Positions 15,852-24,253 of a DNA stretch of 64,000 nucleotides are shown piece after piece; position 1 is the first letter of the stretch; every line of letters begins with the position of its first letter. The position numbers and the translations under genes are program-made. Source of the stretch: Skermanella sp. TT6 (lineage in GTDB: Bacteria > Pseudomonadota > Alphaproteobacteria > Azospirillales > Azospirillaceae); contig NZ_CP067420.1 of the NCBI RefSeq assembly GCF_016653635.2, forward strand, positions 5,358,001 through 5,422,000, in the 5' to 3' direction. The notes below the pieces were generated by a model. The model had not been told where the DNA came from, ran no database searches, and saw nothing but the letters and a program-made list of their open reading frames with translations.

Positions 15852-16424
15852 ATGGCGAATCCATCATCATCCCTGGCGCTGATGCGCACGGGTTTCGAAC
15901 GTTTCCTCGCCGCCATCGTGATCGTTCTGCTGGTCGGCATGACGGCGGTCGTGTTCGGGGCGGTGGTGTTCCGCAAGCTGGGCGCCTCGCTGGTCTGGTA
16001 TGACGAGGTCGCGTCGATCCTGCTGGCCTGGCTGACCTATTACGGGTCGGCCCTGGCGGCGCTGAAGCGGTCGCATATCGGCTTTCCCGGGCTGATCGCC
16101 GCCATGCCGCCGGCGCTGCGGCTGCCGGTCGTCATCCTGGCCGAGGTCATCGTCATCGGCTTCTTCGTGCTGCTGGCCTGGGTCGGCATCGAGGTCCTGG
16201 GCTACCTGGAAGGCTTGACGCTGGTCAGCCTGCCGTGGGTGCCGGTGTGGTTCACCCAGTCGGTCATTCCGATCGGGGCCGTGCTGTTCATCATCGCCGA
16301 GCTGATGAACCTGCCGGAGATCCTGCGGGAGGCGCGCGGGCATGGGCCGATCCACGATCCCGAGATCCCGGCCGAGCTGCTGAATCCCGACCTGGTGAAA
16401 GATGCCCGGGGAGCCGAACGATGA
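15852..16424 (+). CDS. dctQ: TRAP transporter small permease, DctQ family
   Basis: 190 residues with four predicted membrane helices (about 15-38, 50-68, 88-112 and 130-150), the DctQ fold. Conserved features include YDEVASILLAWLTYYGSALAAL and KRSHIGF. It starts 19 bp after the binding-protein gene and its stop overlaps the next ATG (ATGA), giving coupled synthesis of the two membrane subunits. The C-terminal tail of about 35 residues (IHDPEIPAELLNPDL) is polar and probably cytoplasmic. Confidence 0.92.
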   Translation: MANPSSSLALMRTGFERFLAAIVIVLLVGMTAVVFGAVVFRKLGASLVWYDEVASILLAWLTYYGSALAALKRSHIGFPGLIAAMPPALRLPVVILAEVIVIGFFVLLAWVGIEVLGYLEGLTLVSLPWVPVWFTQSVIPIGAVLFIIAELMNLPEILREARGHGPIHDPEIPAELLNPDLVKDARGAER

Positions 16425-17704
16425 CCCTGCTCTACATGGCGGCCGGGCTGTTCGGCCTGGTCCTGATCAACGTGCCGATCGCGGTGGCGCTGGGCGTGGT
16501 GTCGGTGATCGCGATGCTGCTGTCGTCGGGAACCGCGACGCTGCCCAACATGGCGATGGTGCTGTATGACGGCGCCACCAGCTTCCCGCTGCTGGCGATC
16601 CCGCTGTTCATCTTCGCGGGCGCCATCATGAACTCGGCCGGCATCTCGCGCCGGCTGATCGCCTTCGCCTCGGCGCTGGTCGGGTTCGTGCGCGGCGGGC
16701 TGGCCATGGTCAACGTGGCGACCTCGCTGTTCTTCGCGGAAATCTCCGGCTCGGCGGTGGCCGACGTGGCGGCGATCGGGTCGATCCTGATCCCGGCCAT
16801 GAAGAAGCGGGGCTATCCCGCCACCTTCGCCGCCGCCATCACCTCCTCTGCGGCAACGCTGGCGGTGATCATCCCGCCCTCGATCCCGATGATCCTCTAT
16901 GCGGTGATGTCTGGCAGCTCGGTGGTGCAGCTGTTCGTGGCCGGCATCGTGCCGGGCCTGCTGGGGGCGGCCGGGCTGATGGGGCTGGCCTACGGGTTCG
17001 CGGTGCGGCGCAACTACCCGGTGGAGGAGATGTTCCGGGTCAGCCGGGTGAAGGAAACCTTCCGCGAGGCCGTCTGGGCCTTCAGCATGCCGATCATCAT
17101 CCTGGGCGGCATCTTCGGCGGCTGGTTCACCGCGACCGAGGGGGCGGCCCTGGCTGTGGTGGCGGCCCTGTTCCTGGGCACCGTGGTCTACCGCGAGCTG
17201 GACCTGCCGCACCTGTACGACGCGATCTTGGAAGGCGGCATCCAGACCGCCGTGGTGATGCTTCTGGTCGCCACCTCGGCCCTGATGGGCACGTACCTGA
17301 CCGAGCAGCAGGTGCCGCAGCAGCTTGCCCAGGCGGTCGCCGACTTCACCAACAACAAGTATGTCGTGCTGGCGCTGCTGAACGTCATCTTCCTGCTGGC
17401 CGGCCTGTTCCTGCACTCGGCCGCGGCGATCATCCTGATCGTGCCGATCGTCATGCCGCTGGTCAACCTGGTGGGCATCGACCCGGTGCATTTCGGCATC
17501 ATCGTGACGCTGAACCTGGGCATCGGGCAGCAGACCCCGCCGGTCGCGAGCGTGCTGGTGACGGCCTGCTCGATCGCCAAAGCCGACATCTGGGCCGTCA
17601 GCAAGGTCAACGTCTACTTCATCGGCGTGCTGATGGCGGTCCTGCTGCTGTCCACATACGTGCCGATCGTGCCCATGGGTCTGGTCGAGCTGTTCTATCG
17701 ATAA
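16421..17704 (+). CDS. dctM: TRAP transporter large permease, DctM family
   Basis: 427 residues, highly hydrophobic, about twelve helices, with DctM-family landmarks: FPLLAIPLFIFAGAIMNSAGIS, FFAEISGSAVADVAAIGSILIPAM, IIPPSIPMILYAV and LNLGIGQQTPPVASVL. It forms the ion-driven translocation channel with DctQ. ATG 16421 is set by overlap with the dctQ stop. Length is normal for the family. Two enzyme genes follow on the same strand (18 bp gap), suggesting one catabolic operon. Confidence 0.94.
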   Translation: MTLLYMAAGLFGLVLINVPIAVALGVVSVIAMLLSSGTATLPNMAMVLYDGATSFPLLAIPLFIFAGAIMNSAGISRRLIAFASALVGFVRGGLAMVNVATSLFFAEISGSAVADVAAIGSILIPAMKKRGYPATFAAAITSSAATLAVIIPPSIPMILYAVMSGSSVVQLFVAGIVPGLLGAAGLMGLAYGFAVRRNYPVEEMFRVSRVKETFREAVWAFSMPIIILGGIFGGWFTATEGAALAVVAALFLGTVVYRELDLPHLYDAILEGGIQTAVVMLLVATSALMGTYLTEQQVPQQLAQAVADFTNNKYVVLALLNVIFLLAGLFLHSAAAIILIVPIVMPLVNLVGIDPVHFGIIVTLNLGIGQQTPPVASVLVTACSIAKADIWAVSKVNVYFIGVLMAVLLLSTYVPIVPMGLVELFYR

Positions 17705-17722
17705 GCAAGAGGGGGGAACCTC

Positions 17723-18502
17723 GTGGAAAACCTGATCCTGACCGAGCATCACGGCCCGGTGGTCACCATCACCCTGAACCGGCCGGACAAGCTGAACGCC
17801 TTCACCAAGGCCATGTGGCAGCGCCTGGGCGAGGTGATGCGGCGGCTGTCGGACGACGATTCCGTCCGGTGCATCGTCCTGCGGGGCGCCGGGGACCGGG
17901 CGTTCAGCCCCGGCAACGACATCTCGGAGTTCGAGAACGAACGCTCGAATTCGGAGCAGGCCAGCGCCTACGGCAAGATCATCGCCGGCACGCTGGACGC
18001 GATGCGGACATGCCGTCACCCGACGGTGGCGCTGATCAAGGGGATCTGCGTCGGCGGCGGGCTGGAGATCGCGGGAAGCTGCGACATCCGCATCTGCGGC
18101 ACGTCGAGCCGGTTCGGCGCGCCGATCAACAAGCTGGGGCTGGTGATGGGCTATGCCGAGCTGGACGCGCTGATCGCCCTGGCCGGCCGTTCCACCGCGC
18201 TGGAGATCCTGCTGGAAGGCCGGATCTTCGGGGCGGCCGAGGCGAAGGAGAAAGGACTGGTCACCCGCGTGGTGGACGACGCCGAGGTGGACAAGGAGGC
18301 CATGGCGACCGCCCGGCGGATTTCCGAAGGCGCGCCGCTGGTCGCCCGCTGGCACAAGAAGTTCGCCCGGAGGCTGGCCGAGGGCTCGCCGCTGAGCGAG
18401 GCGGAGATGGACGAGGGATACGCCTGCTACGATACGGAGGATTTCCGGATCGGATACCGCGCCTTCCTCGACAAGGTGAAGCCGGATTTCAAGGGACGTT
18501 GA
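17723..18502 (+). CDS. enoyl-CoA hydratase/isomerase family protein
   Basis: 259 residues of the crotonase superfamily, GTG start with GAGGGGGG upstream. CoA and oxyanion-hole elements are visible: RAFSPGNDISEFENE near residue 57, and IKGICVGGGLEIAGSCDIRI near 100-120. The glutamate pair of classical hydratases is not obvious: after GAPINKLGLVMGYAELDAL one Glu is present. The exact reaction (hydration, isomerisation or other crotonase chemistry) is therefore open. It is cytoplasmic, and lies between TRAP genes and a CoA-transferase with 3-18 bp gaps, so it probably acts on the CoA ester of the imported acid. Confidence 0.85.
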   Translation: MENLILTEHHGPVVTITLNRPDKLNAFTKAMWQRLGEVMRRLSDDDSVRCIVLRGAGDRAFSPGNDISEFENERSNSEQASAYGKIIAGTLDAMRTCRHPTVALIKGICVGGGLEIAGSCDIRICGTSSRFGAPINKLGLVMGYAELDALIALAGRSTALEILLEGRIFGAAEAKEKGLVTRVVDDAEVDKEAMATARRISEGAPLVARWHKKFARRLAEGSPLSEAEMDEGYACYDTEDFRIGYRAFLDKVKPDFKGR

Positions 18503-18505
18503 CCG

Positions 18506-19714
18506 ATGCTTGCTGATCGGAAGGGGCCGCTGAAGGGGCTCAAGGTCGTCGAGCTGGCCCACATCATGGCCGGCCCGGTGTGCGGACTGTTCCTGGCGGA
18601 CCTGGGGGCCGACGTCATCAAGGTGGAGAAGATCCCCGGCGGCGACGACAGCCGCCGGTTCCTGCCGCCGGACATCGAGGGCGAATCCGCCGCCTTCATG
18701 ATGATGAACCGCAACAAGCGCGGCATCGCGATCGACCTGAAGACGGCGGACGGCAAGGCGGCGCTGGAGCGGCTGCTGATGGACGCCGACGTGGTGATCG
18801 AGAACTACCGGCAGGACACCATGGACCGGCTGGGGCTGGGATACGAGAGCCTGCGGGAGCAAAACCCCCGGCTGATCTATTGCGCGGTGTCGGGCTTCGG
18901 GCGGACGGGCCCCTATGCCGACCGTGGCGGCTTCGACCTGATCGCCCAGGGCATGAGCGGGATCATGAGCATTACCGGCGAGGCGCCGGGCCGGCCGCCG
19001 GTCAAGGTGGGCGCGCCCCTGACCGACATCACGGCGGGGATCCTGGCGGCGCTGGGGGTGGTCAGCGCCGTCGTGGCGCGGGCTTCGACCGGCAAGGGGC
19101 AGTTCGTCGATACCTCGCTGTTCGAGGCGGGGATCGTCCACACCTATTGGCAGTCGGCGATCTGCTTCGCGACCGGCGTCTCCCCCGGGCCGATGGGGTC
19201 GGCCCATCCGCTGAACGCGCCGTACCAGGCGTTCGAGACGGCGGACGGCTGGATCAACGTGGGCGCGGCGAACCAGACCAACTGGCTGAAGCTGGTGGAC
19301 GTGCTGGAGGCGCGGGAGTTGCTGGACGATCCCAGGTTCGCCGACAACCGGCGGCGGATGAACAACCTGGAGGATCTGGTGGAAGGGCTGACCGTCCATT
19401 TCCGCCGGCGGACGACGGGCGAGTGGCTGGACCGGCTGAACGCCGCCGGGGTGCCGGCCGGGCCGGTGCTGTCGATCGCCGAGATGCACGAAGATCCGCA
19501 GACGCTGGCGCGGGAGATGGTGGTCGAGGTCGACCACCCGGTCGCCGGGGCGGTCAAGGCGCTGGGACTGCCGATCAAGCTGTCCGACACGCCGGGCGGT
19601 GTCTTCGGGCCGGCGCCCAGGTTCGGGGAGCACACGGCGGAGGTGCTGGCGGAGCACGGGTTCGGCGAGGAGGAGATCCGGCGGATGACGGAGGCGGGGG
19701 CTGTGGGGGGTTGA
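18506..19714 (+). CDS. class III (CaiB/BaiF) acyl-CoA transferase
   Basis: 402 residues of the formyl-CoA/carnitine-CoA transferase family. It starts LKGLKVVELAHIMAGPVCG, with ADLGADVIKVEKIPGGD, NRNKRGIAIDLK and ENYRQDTMDRLGLGYE. The candidate nucleophilic aspartate is in PLTDITAGILAALG near residue 175. These enzymes move CoA between an acyl-CoA donor and a carboxylic acid, activating the substrate without ATP. Placed last in the TRAP/crotonase operon, it probably activates the imported acid. Its 3' end runs into the inverted repeat that begins 10 bp past the stop. Confidence 0.9.
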   Translation: MLADRKGPLKGLKVVELAHIMAGPVCGLFLADLGADVIKVEKIPGGDDSRRFLPPDIEGESAAFMMMNRNKRGIAIDLKTADGKAALERLLMDADVVIENYRQDTMDRLGLGYESLREQNPRLIYCAVSGFGRTGPYADRGGFDLIAQGMSGIMSITGEAPGRPPVKVGAPLTDITAGILAALGVVSAVVARASTGKGQFVDTSLFEAGIVHTYWQSAICFATGVSPGPMGSAHPLNAPYQAFETADGWINVGAANQTNWLKLVDVLEARELLDDPRFADNRRRMNNLEDLVEGLTVHFRRRTTGEWLDRLNAAGVPAGPVLSIAEMHEDPQTLAREMVVEVDHPVAGAVKALGLPIKLSDTPGGVFGPAPRFGEHTAEVLAEHGFGEEEIRRMTEAGAVGG

Positions 19715-19724
19715 GAGGGGTTGA

Positions 19725-19756
19725 GCCACAGATAACGGCGATGGGCTCAGATGGGT
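19725..19756 (+). repeat. left 32-bp inverted repeat
   Basis: Begins GCCACAGATAACGGCGATGG and ends CTCAGATGGGT. It is the exact reverse complement of 20125-20156. It contains the stop codon of the enclosed gene and starts 10 bp after the CoA-transferase stop. Confidence 0.9.
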
Positions 19757-20130
19757 GACGATAAGATAATTCGGCGATACTCGATCTTGGGTTTGCCGAA
19801 ATTGAGCAACAATGCCGTGGAGATGTTGCTGGCCTTCAGGTAGTTGATCGTCTGGGCGACATGGGCGCGGGACAGGGCGTCCGCGCATTTCAATTCTATG
19901 ATCATCCTGTCGTCTGCGACGATGTCGGCGATGTAGCGCCCTACATCTTCACCTTTATAGAATATCGGGAATCCCACTTCTTCGCGGACAGGTATCTTCC
20001 TCCGCATCAGTTCGCCGACCAGCGCGCGCCGATAGACCGCTTCGAGGAAGCCATGTCCCAGCACATTGGCGACCTCGAACGCCGCCCCGAGCACGGCATG
20101 TGACAGGGGATCCCGCTCATCGTTACCCAT
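19747..20130 (-). CDS. GxxExxY protein, PD-(D/E)XK nuclease-superfamily
   Basis: 127 residues. The family motif GxxExxY is present as GFLEAVYRRAL near residues 27-37. A PD-(D/E)XK-like core follows: YIADIVADDRMIIELKCADAL, with Asp and the E-x-K pair near residues 65-82. Members are small proteins of unknown function, often in several copies per genome; the nuclease fold is family knowledge and activity is unproven. The start codon lies in the right inverted repeat (MGNDER is read from it) and the last residues and stop in the left one. The length is normal for the family, so the gene looks intact. Its neighbours are unrelated. Confidence 0.85.
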   Translation of the reverse strand: MGNDERDPLSHAVLGAAFEVANVLGHGFLEAVYRRALVGELMRRKIPVREEVGFPIFYKGEDVGRYIADIVADDRMIIELKCADALSRAHVAQTINYLKASNISTALLLNFGKPKIEYRRIILSSPI

Positions 20131-20156
20131 CTGAGCCCATCGCCGTTATCTGTGGC
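20125..20156 (-). repeat. right 32-bp inverted repeat
   Basis: Exact reverse complement of 19725-19756. It contains the ATG of the enclosed gene (at 20130-20128 on the minus strand) and ends 16 bp before the Lrp-type regulator's stop. Confidence 0.9.
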
Positions 20157-20172
20157 CAAAATCTCTTGGAAC

Positions 20173-20655
20173 TTAAGCAGGCAAGTGATGGAGCGGCAAT
20201 GCGGTCTCGTAGCGCACCTGTTTCAACGCGAAGCTAGATTTGATGCTGGAGACGCCGGGTATTCGGGTCAGGTGGGTCTTGAGGAAGTGTTCGTAGGCCG
20301 CGAGGTCGGGGACGACTACGCGGAGCAGGTAATCTGCTTCGCCCGTCATCAGGTAACATTCCAGAACTTCGGGCCTATGCATGATCGCGGCCTCGAAGGC
20401 GTCGAGGCGTTCTTCGATCTGCTTTTCCAGCGTGACGCTGACGAACACGTTTACCGGAAGGTCCACGGTCGAGGGATCGACCAGCGCCACGTAGGTTCGG
20501 ATCACCCCGCTCTCCTCCAGGGCCTTGACCCGGCGCAGGCAGGGCGAGGGCGACAGGCCGATGGCGGAGGCCAAGTCGTTGTTGGCGATCCGGCCGTCCT
20601 TCTGGAGGCGGGCGAGGATCTTCCGGTCGATGGCGTCGAGGCGGGGTTTTGGCAT
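20173..20655 (-). CDS. Lrp/AsnC-family transcriptional regulator
   Basis: 160 residues from ATG 20655 (MPKPRLDAIDRKILARLQKD); a longer reading from 20730 would add an unusual Cys-rich leader and is unlikely. The N-terminal helix-turn-helix (NDLASAIGLSPSPCLRRVKALEESGVI) is followed by the RAM/AsnC ligand-binding domain (VFVSVTLEKQIEERLDAFEAAI, CYLMTGEADYLLRVVVPD). Lrp-family proteins sense amino acids and often control a divergent gene. Here the divergent gene encodes an AceE-like 2-oxoacid dehydrogenase E1, with 134 bp between, so it is the likely target. This pairing recalls the MdeR-MdeB arrangement of Pseudomonas methionine catabolism. Confidence 0.9.
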   Translation of the reverse strand: MPKPRLDAIDRKILARLQKDGRIANNDLASAIGLSPSPCLRRVKALEESGVIRTYVALVDPSTVDLPVNVFVSVTLEKQIEERLDAFEAAIMHRPEVLECYLMTGEADYLLRVVVPDLAAYEHFLKTHLTRIPGVSSIKSSFALKQVRYETALPLHHLPA

Positions 20656-20789
20656 GGGATGGCGTAAAGATGCTTTGTTGTAGCATGGGGTGCCAAAAGC
20701 ATGGCAGGCGGCAGCGCAGTTCGCAACCATTTGCCCGGGCGCCGGTGTTATGGTGAGGGTCCGTCCTCATCCTGGGAAGCGAAGCAAAA

Positions 20790-23216
20790 ATGGTTGACTC
20801 AACGACCATCGAACACGATGCCGATACCGTCGAATGCCTGCGCGAGTTGGAGCGCAAGATCCTCTGGCTGGCATCCTGGACGATCCATAATGCCAACCAT
20901 GTCCGGCCCAACCTCGACGGGCTGAAGGTAGGCGGTCACCAGGCTTCGTCGGCATCCCTGGCGACGATCATGACGGCGCTGTATTTCGCGGCCCTGCGGC
21001 CGGAGGACCGGGTCGCGGTCAAGCCGCACGCCAGCCCGATCTTCCATGCGATCCAGTATCTGATGGGCAACCAGACGCGCGAGAAGCTGGAGAATTTCCG
21101 GGGCTACAAGGGTGCGCAGAGCTACCCGTCGCGGACCAAGGACGTGGACGACGTCGATTTCTCGACCGGGTCGGTGGGCATGGGCGTCGCCCAGACGCTG
21201 TTCTCGTCCCTGGTGCAGGACTACCTGAAGGCCCGGGGCTGGGCCTCCTCGATCCCGGAGGGGCGCATGGTCGCCCTGATCGGCGACGCCGAGATGGACG
21301 AGGGCAATATCTTCGAGGCGCTGCTGGAAGGCTGGAAGCACGGCCTGCGCAACACCTGGTGGATCGTCGACTACAACAGGCAGAGCCTGGACGCGGTGAT
21401 CCGGGAAGGGTTGTGGGAGCGGCTGGAGGGCATCTTCCGCAACTTCGGCTGGGATGTCGTGATCCTGAAGCACGGCCGGCTGATGCGGGAGGCGTTCGCC
21501 GAGGAGGGCGGCGACCGGCTGCGGGAGTGGATCGACACCTGCCCGAACCAGCTCTATTCGGCCCTGACCTTCCAAGGCGGTGCCGCATGGCGCCGGCGGC
21601 TGATGGACGACCTGGGCGACCAGGGACCCGTGTCCCGGCTGATCGAGCGGCGCTCCGACGGGGAGCTGGCGGACCTGATGGGCAACCTGGGCGGCCACGA
21701 CCTGCCGTCGCTGCTGGAAGCCTTCGAGGCGGCGCGCCGGCATGACCGGCCGGTGTGCTTCATCGCCTATACGGTCAAAGGGTTCGGGCTGCCGCTGGCG
21801 GGGCACAAGGACAACCATGCGGGACTGCTGACGCCGGCGCAGATGGAGGCGTTCCGCGATGGGCTGAAGATCCGGCCGGGGCACGAGTGGGACCGCTTCG
21901 AGGGGCTGGGGATCGGCGAGGACCGGCTGTCGGCGTTCCTGGACACGGTGCCGTTCTTCGCCAAGGGGCCGCGGCGCTATTCGGCGCCGGTGGTTCCGGT
22001 TCCGGAGGCCCTGGAAGTTCCGACGCAGAAGGCGCTGTCCACCCAGGCGGGGTTCGGGCTGATCATGAACGAGCTGGGGCGGGCCAAGGAGGGGCTGGCG
22101 GAGCGCATCGTGACGACGGCGCCGGACGTGACGGTGTCCACGAACCTGGGATCGTGGGTGAACCGGCGCGGGCTGTTCGCCAAGGAGGCCATGGCCGACC
22201 TGTTCAAGAAGGAGCGCATCCCGTCCACATACAGCTGGGACTTCTCGCCCGACGGGCAGCATTTCGAACTGGGCATCGCCGAGGCGAACCTGTTCACCAT
22301 GCTGTCGGCGCTGGGGCTGTCGCACTCGGTGTTCGGGGAAAGGCTGCTGCCGATCGGCACGGTGTACGACCCCTTCATCTACCGCGGCGCCGACGCGATG
22401 AACTATGCCTGCTACCAGGACGCCCGGTTCATGCTGGTGGCGACGCCGGCCGGCGTGACCCTGGCGCCGGAAGGCGGGGCGCACCAGTCGATCGGGACGC
22501 CGCTGGTCGGCATGGCGCAGGACGGTCTGGCTTATTTCGAGCCGGCCTTCGTGGACGAGCTGGGCGTCATCATGCGCTGGGCCTTCGACTACATGCAGCG
22601 GAACGGCGAAGGGCAGCCGGACGAGCGGAACTGGCTGCGGGACGAGACCGGCGGCGCCGTCTACCTGCGCCTGTCGTCGCGCACCCTGGAGCAGCCGGGC
22701 CGCGACATGGCGCCGGAGCTTCGGCAGGACATCATCGACGGCGCCTACTGGATGCGGCGGCCGGGGCCGAACTGCCAGGTGGTGGTGGCCTATACCGGCG
22801 CCGTCGCGCCCGAGGCGATCGAGGCGGTCGGGCTGATGGCCGAGGACCGGCGCGACGTGGGGCTGCTCGCCATCACCTCGGCCGACCGGCTGCACGGCGG
22901 CTGGAGCGCCGCCCAGCGGGCGCGGGAGCGCGGGCTGGTGCATGCCCGGTCGCATATCGAGCGGCTGCTGGACGGCGTGCCGTCCAACTGCGGCATCGTG
23001 ACGGTGATCGACGGGCATCCCGCGACGCTGGGCTGGCTGGGATCGGTCCACGGCCACCGGACGCGGGCGCTGGGCGTCGAGCATTTCGGCCAGACCGGCA
23101 CCATCGCCGATCTGTACCGGCATTTCGGCATCGACGCCCAGGGCATCGTGCTGGCGGCCCAGGCTACCGCGGCCGGCCGGCCGATCCGGCATCTCCATAC
23201 GATCGGGGGCCGCTGA
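20790..23216 (+). CDS. AceE-type thiamine-dependent 2-oxoacid dehydrogenase E1
   Basis: 808 residues of the homodimeric pyruvate dehydrogenase E1/transketolase-like class. It shows VGGHQASSASLATIMTALYF, the thiamine-diphosphate motif GDAEMDEGN at residues 165-173 completed by NRQSLDAVI, FIAYTVKGFGLPLAGHKDNH, and the pyrimidine-binding part near QHFELGIAEANLFTML. It is shorter than typical AceE (about 890). No E2 or E3 gene is nearby, so it may borrow a shared complex or act on another 2-oxoacid such as 2-oxobutyrate, as MdeB does. A divergent Lrp-type regulator supports amino-acid control. Its last 53 bp overlap the convergent gene. Confidence 0.85.
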   Translation: MVDSTTIEHDADTVECLRELERKILWLASWTIHNANHVRPNLDGLKVGGHQASSASLATIMTALYFAALRPEDRVAVKPHASPIFHAIQYLMGNQTREKLENFRGYKGAQSYPSRTKDVDDVDFSTGSVGMGVAQTLFSSLVQDYLKARGWASSIPEGRMVALIGDAEMDEGNIFEALLEGWKHGLRNTWWIVDYNRQSLDAVIREGLWERLEGIFRNFGWDVVILKHGRLMREAFAEEGGDRLREWIDTCPNQLYSALTFQGGAAWRRRLMDDLGDQGPVSRLIERRSDGELADLMGNLGGHDLPSLLEAFEAARRHDRPVCFIAYTVKGFGLPLAGHKDNHAGLLTPAQMEAFRDGLKIRPGHEWDRFEGLGIGEDRLSAFLDTVPFFAKGPRRYSAPVVPVPEALEVPTQKALSTQAGFGLIMNELGRAKEGLAERIVTTAPDVTVSTNLGSWVNRRGLFAKEAMADLFKKERIPSTYSWDFSPDGQHFELGIAEANLFTMLSALGLSHSVFGERLLPIGTVYDPFIYRGADAMNYACYQDARFMLVATPAGVTLAPEGGAHQSIGTPLVGMAQDGLAYFEPAFVDELGVIMRWAFDYMQRNGEGQPDERNWLRDETGGAVYLRLSSRTLEQPGRDMAPELRQDIIDGAYWMRRPGPNCQVVVAYTGAVAPEAIEAVGLMAEDRRDVGLLAITSADRLHGGWSAAQRARERGLVHARSHIERLLDGVPSNCGIVTVIDGHPATLGWLGSVHGHRTRALGVEHFGQTGTIADLYRHFGIDAQGIVLAAQATAAGRPIRHLHTIGGR

Positions 23217-24216
23217 GGGCAGCGGCGGGGAAGAGGTCCGGGGTTTCGGCCAGCATGCGGGCGAAGCGCGCGGCGGCCGGAACCATGCCGAAGACCAGCG
23301 GCGGCGGAATGACCCCGGTCCTGCCCGCCGCGACGGCGGGCAGGTTCCGCCAGAGGGGGCTCGATAACAGGGTCGGCCGGGCGTCGGGCGGGACCGGATC
23401 GATCACCAGCAGGCTGGCGTCGGGATGCACGGACAGGCGGTCGATGGGGACGGTGGCGAACCCCCAGGCGTTGGTCGGACCCGTCCAGGCGCTGCGCAGT
23501 CCGCTGCTCTCCAGGACGGCTTCCGCCAGGCTGCCCTGGCCATAGACGCGGACATGCCTCGCGTCCATGAAGCTGACGGCCAGGACGGGAGGGGGGTTCG
23601 CCACCTTCAGGCGCGCCCGGGCGGCGGCGAAGGCGGCTTCGGCGCGGCCGATCAGCGCCTCGCCGGCAGCTTGGCGGTGCAGCAGGCGGGAGAGCCTGCG
23701 GGTGCCCTCGACCGCGTTCTCCCAGGGCCGGTGGTCGGGGGTGTAGGTGGGCAGCGACAGCGTCGGGGCGATCCGCTCCAGCTGGGGGCGCAGGCTTTCC
23801 TGCTCCCCGACGATCAGGATCAGGTCGGGGGCGAGCGTGCTGAGCAGTTCCAGGTTCGGTTCCAGGCGGAGACCGAGATCCACGACGCCGGGATCGAGGG
23901 GCGGACCGCCGACCCAGATGTCGTAGACCTTGGCCTCCGGCACGGCGAGGGGCCGGACGCCGAGAGCGATCAGGGTGTCGGTGAGGCCCCAGTCCAGCGC
24001 GACGACGCGGCGAGGGGGCGGCGGCCCGTCGCCCGCCGCGGCGGGCGTGGCCGCGAGCGCGGCCAGGACGGCCAGGGGCGCCAGGAGGCTTCTGAGGATT
24101 CGGAGGCGGAGGGTCACCGGCGGGACCGGACGCTGCCGATCACGGTGCGGTGAGGCGCCGGCCGGGGCCGAGGCCCGGACCCGGGGCTTTTCATCGAACT
24201 TCTCCCTGCCTGTCAT
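23164..24216 (-). CDS. iron-siderophore-type ABC periplasmic binding protein (FhuD/FecB-like)
   Basis: 350 residues as drawn. A hydrophobic signal follows a basic stretch (LRILRSLLAPLAVLAAL, cleavage near AATPAAAG about residue 61), so a GTG at 24117 giving 317 residues may be the real start; neither has a clear ribosome site. The class III binding-protein fold is visible: RRVVALDWGLTDTLIALGVRPLAV, DLGLRLEPNLELLSTLAPDLIL, and a long linking helix. It captures a ferric siderophore or related chelate. No permease or ATPase genes are adjacent. The 3' end overlaps the convergent dehydrogenase gene by 53 bp. Confidence 0.82.
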   Translation of the reverse strand: MTGREKFDEKPRVRASAPAGASPHRDRQRPVPPVTLRLRILRSLLAPLAVLAALAATPAAAGDGPPPPRRVVALDWGLTDTLIALGVRPLAVPEAKVYDIWVGGPPLDPGVVDLGLRLEPNLELLSTLAPDLILIVGEQESLRPQLERIAPTLSLPTYTPDHRPWENAVEGTRRLSRLLHRQAAGEALIGRAEAAFAAARARLKVANPPPVLAVSFMDARHVRVYGQGSLAEAVLESSGLRSAWTGPTNAWGFATVPIDRLSVHPDASLLVIDPVPPDARPTLLSSPLWRNLPAVAAGRTGVIPPPLVFGMVPAAARFARMLAETPDLFPAAALSGPRSYGDAGSAGRPR

Positions 24217-24253
24217 TGTTGGCCGGGCGAACTCTTAGGGACTGAACGGTTTA

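Larger units (their letters stand above)
19725..20156. mobile_element. inverted-repeat-bounded GxxExxY gene cassette
   Basis: A 432-bp unit. Its outer 32 bp (19725-19756 and 20125-20156) are exact inverted repeats, and similarity continues inward for about 9 bp with two mismatches. The enclosed gene reads right to left; its ATG lies in the right repeat and its TGA in the left repeat, so repeats and gene form one piece. No transposase and no clear target duplication is visible. Related palindromic sequence occurs at 14.48 and 53.45 kb. The whole suggests a small non-autonomous or nuclease-driven mobile unit; mobility is inferred. Confidence 0.55.

Noticed and set aside
16202-19888. A 1228-codon minus-strand frame opposite the TRAP and CoA-transferase genes
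   Set aside because: Antisense shadow rich in Gln, Asp, His and Arg with no domain; the plus-strand genes have full family motifs.
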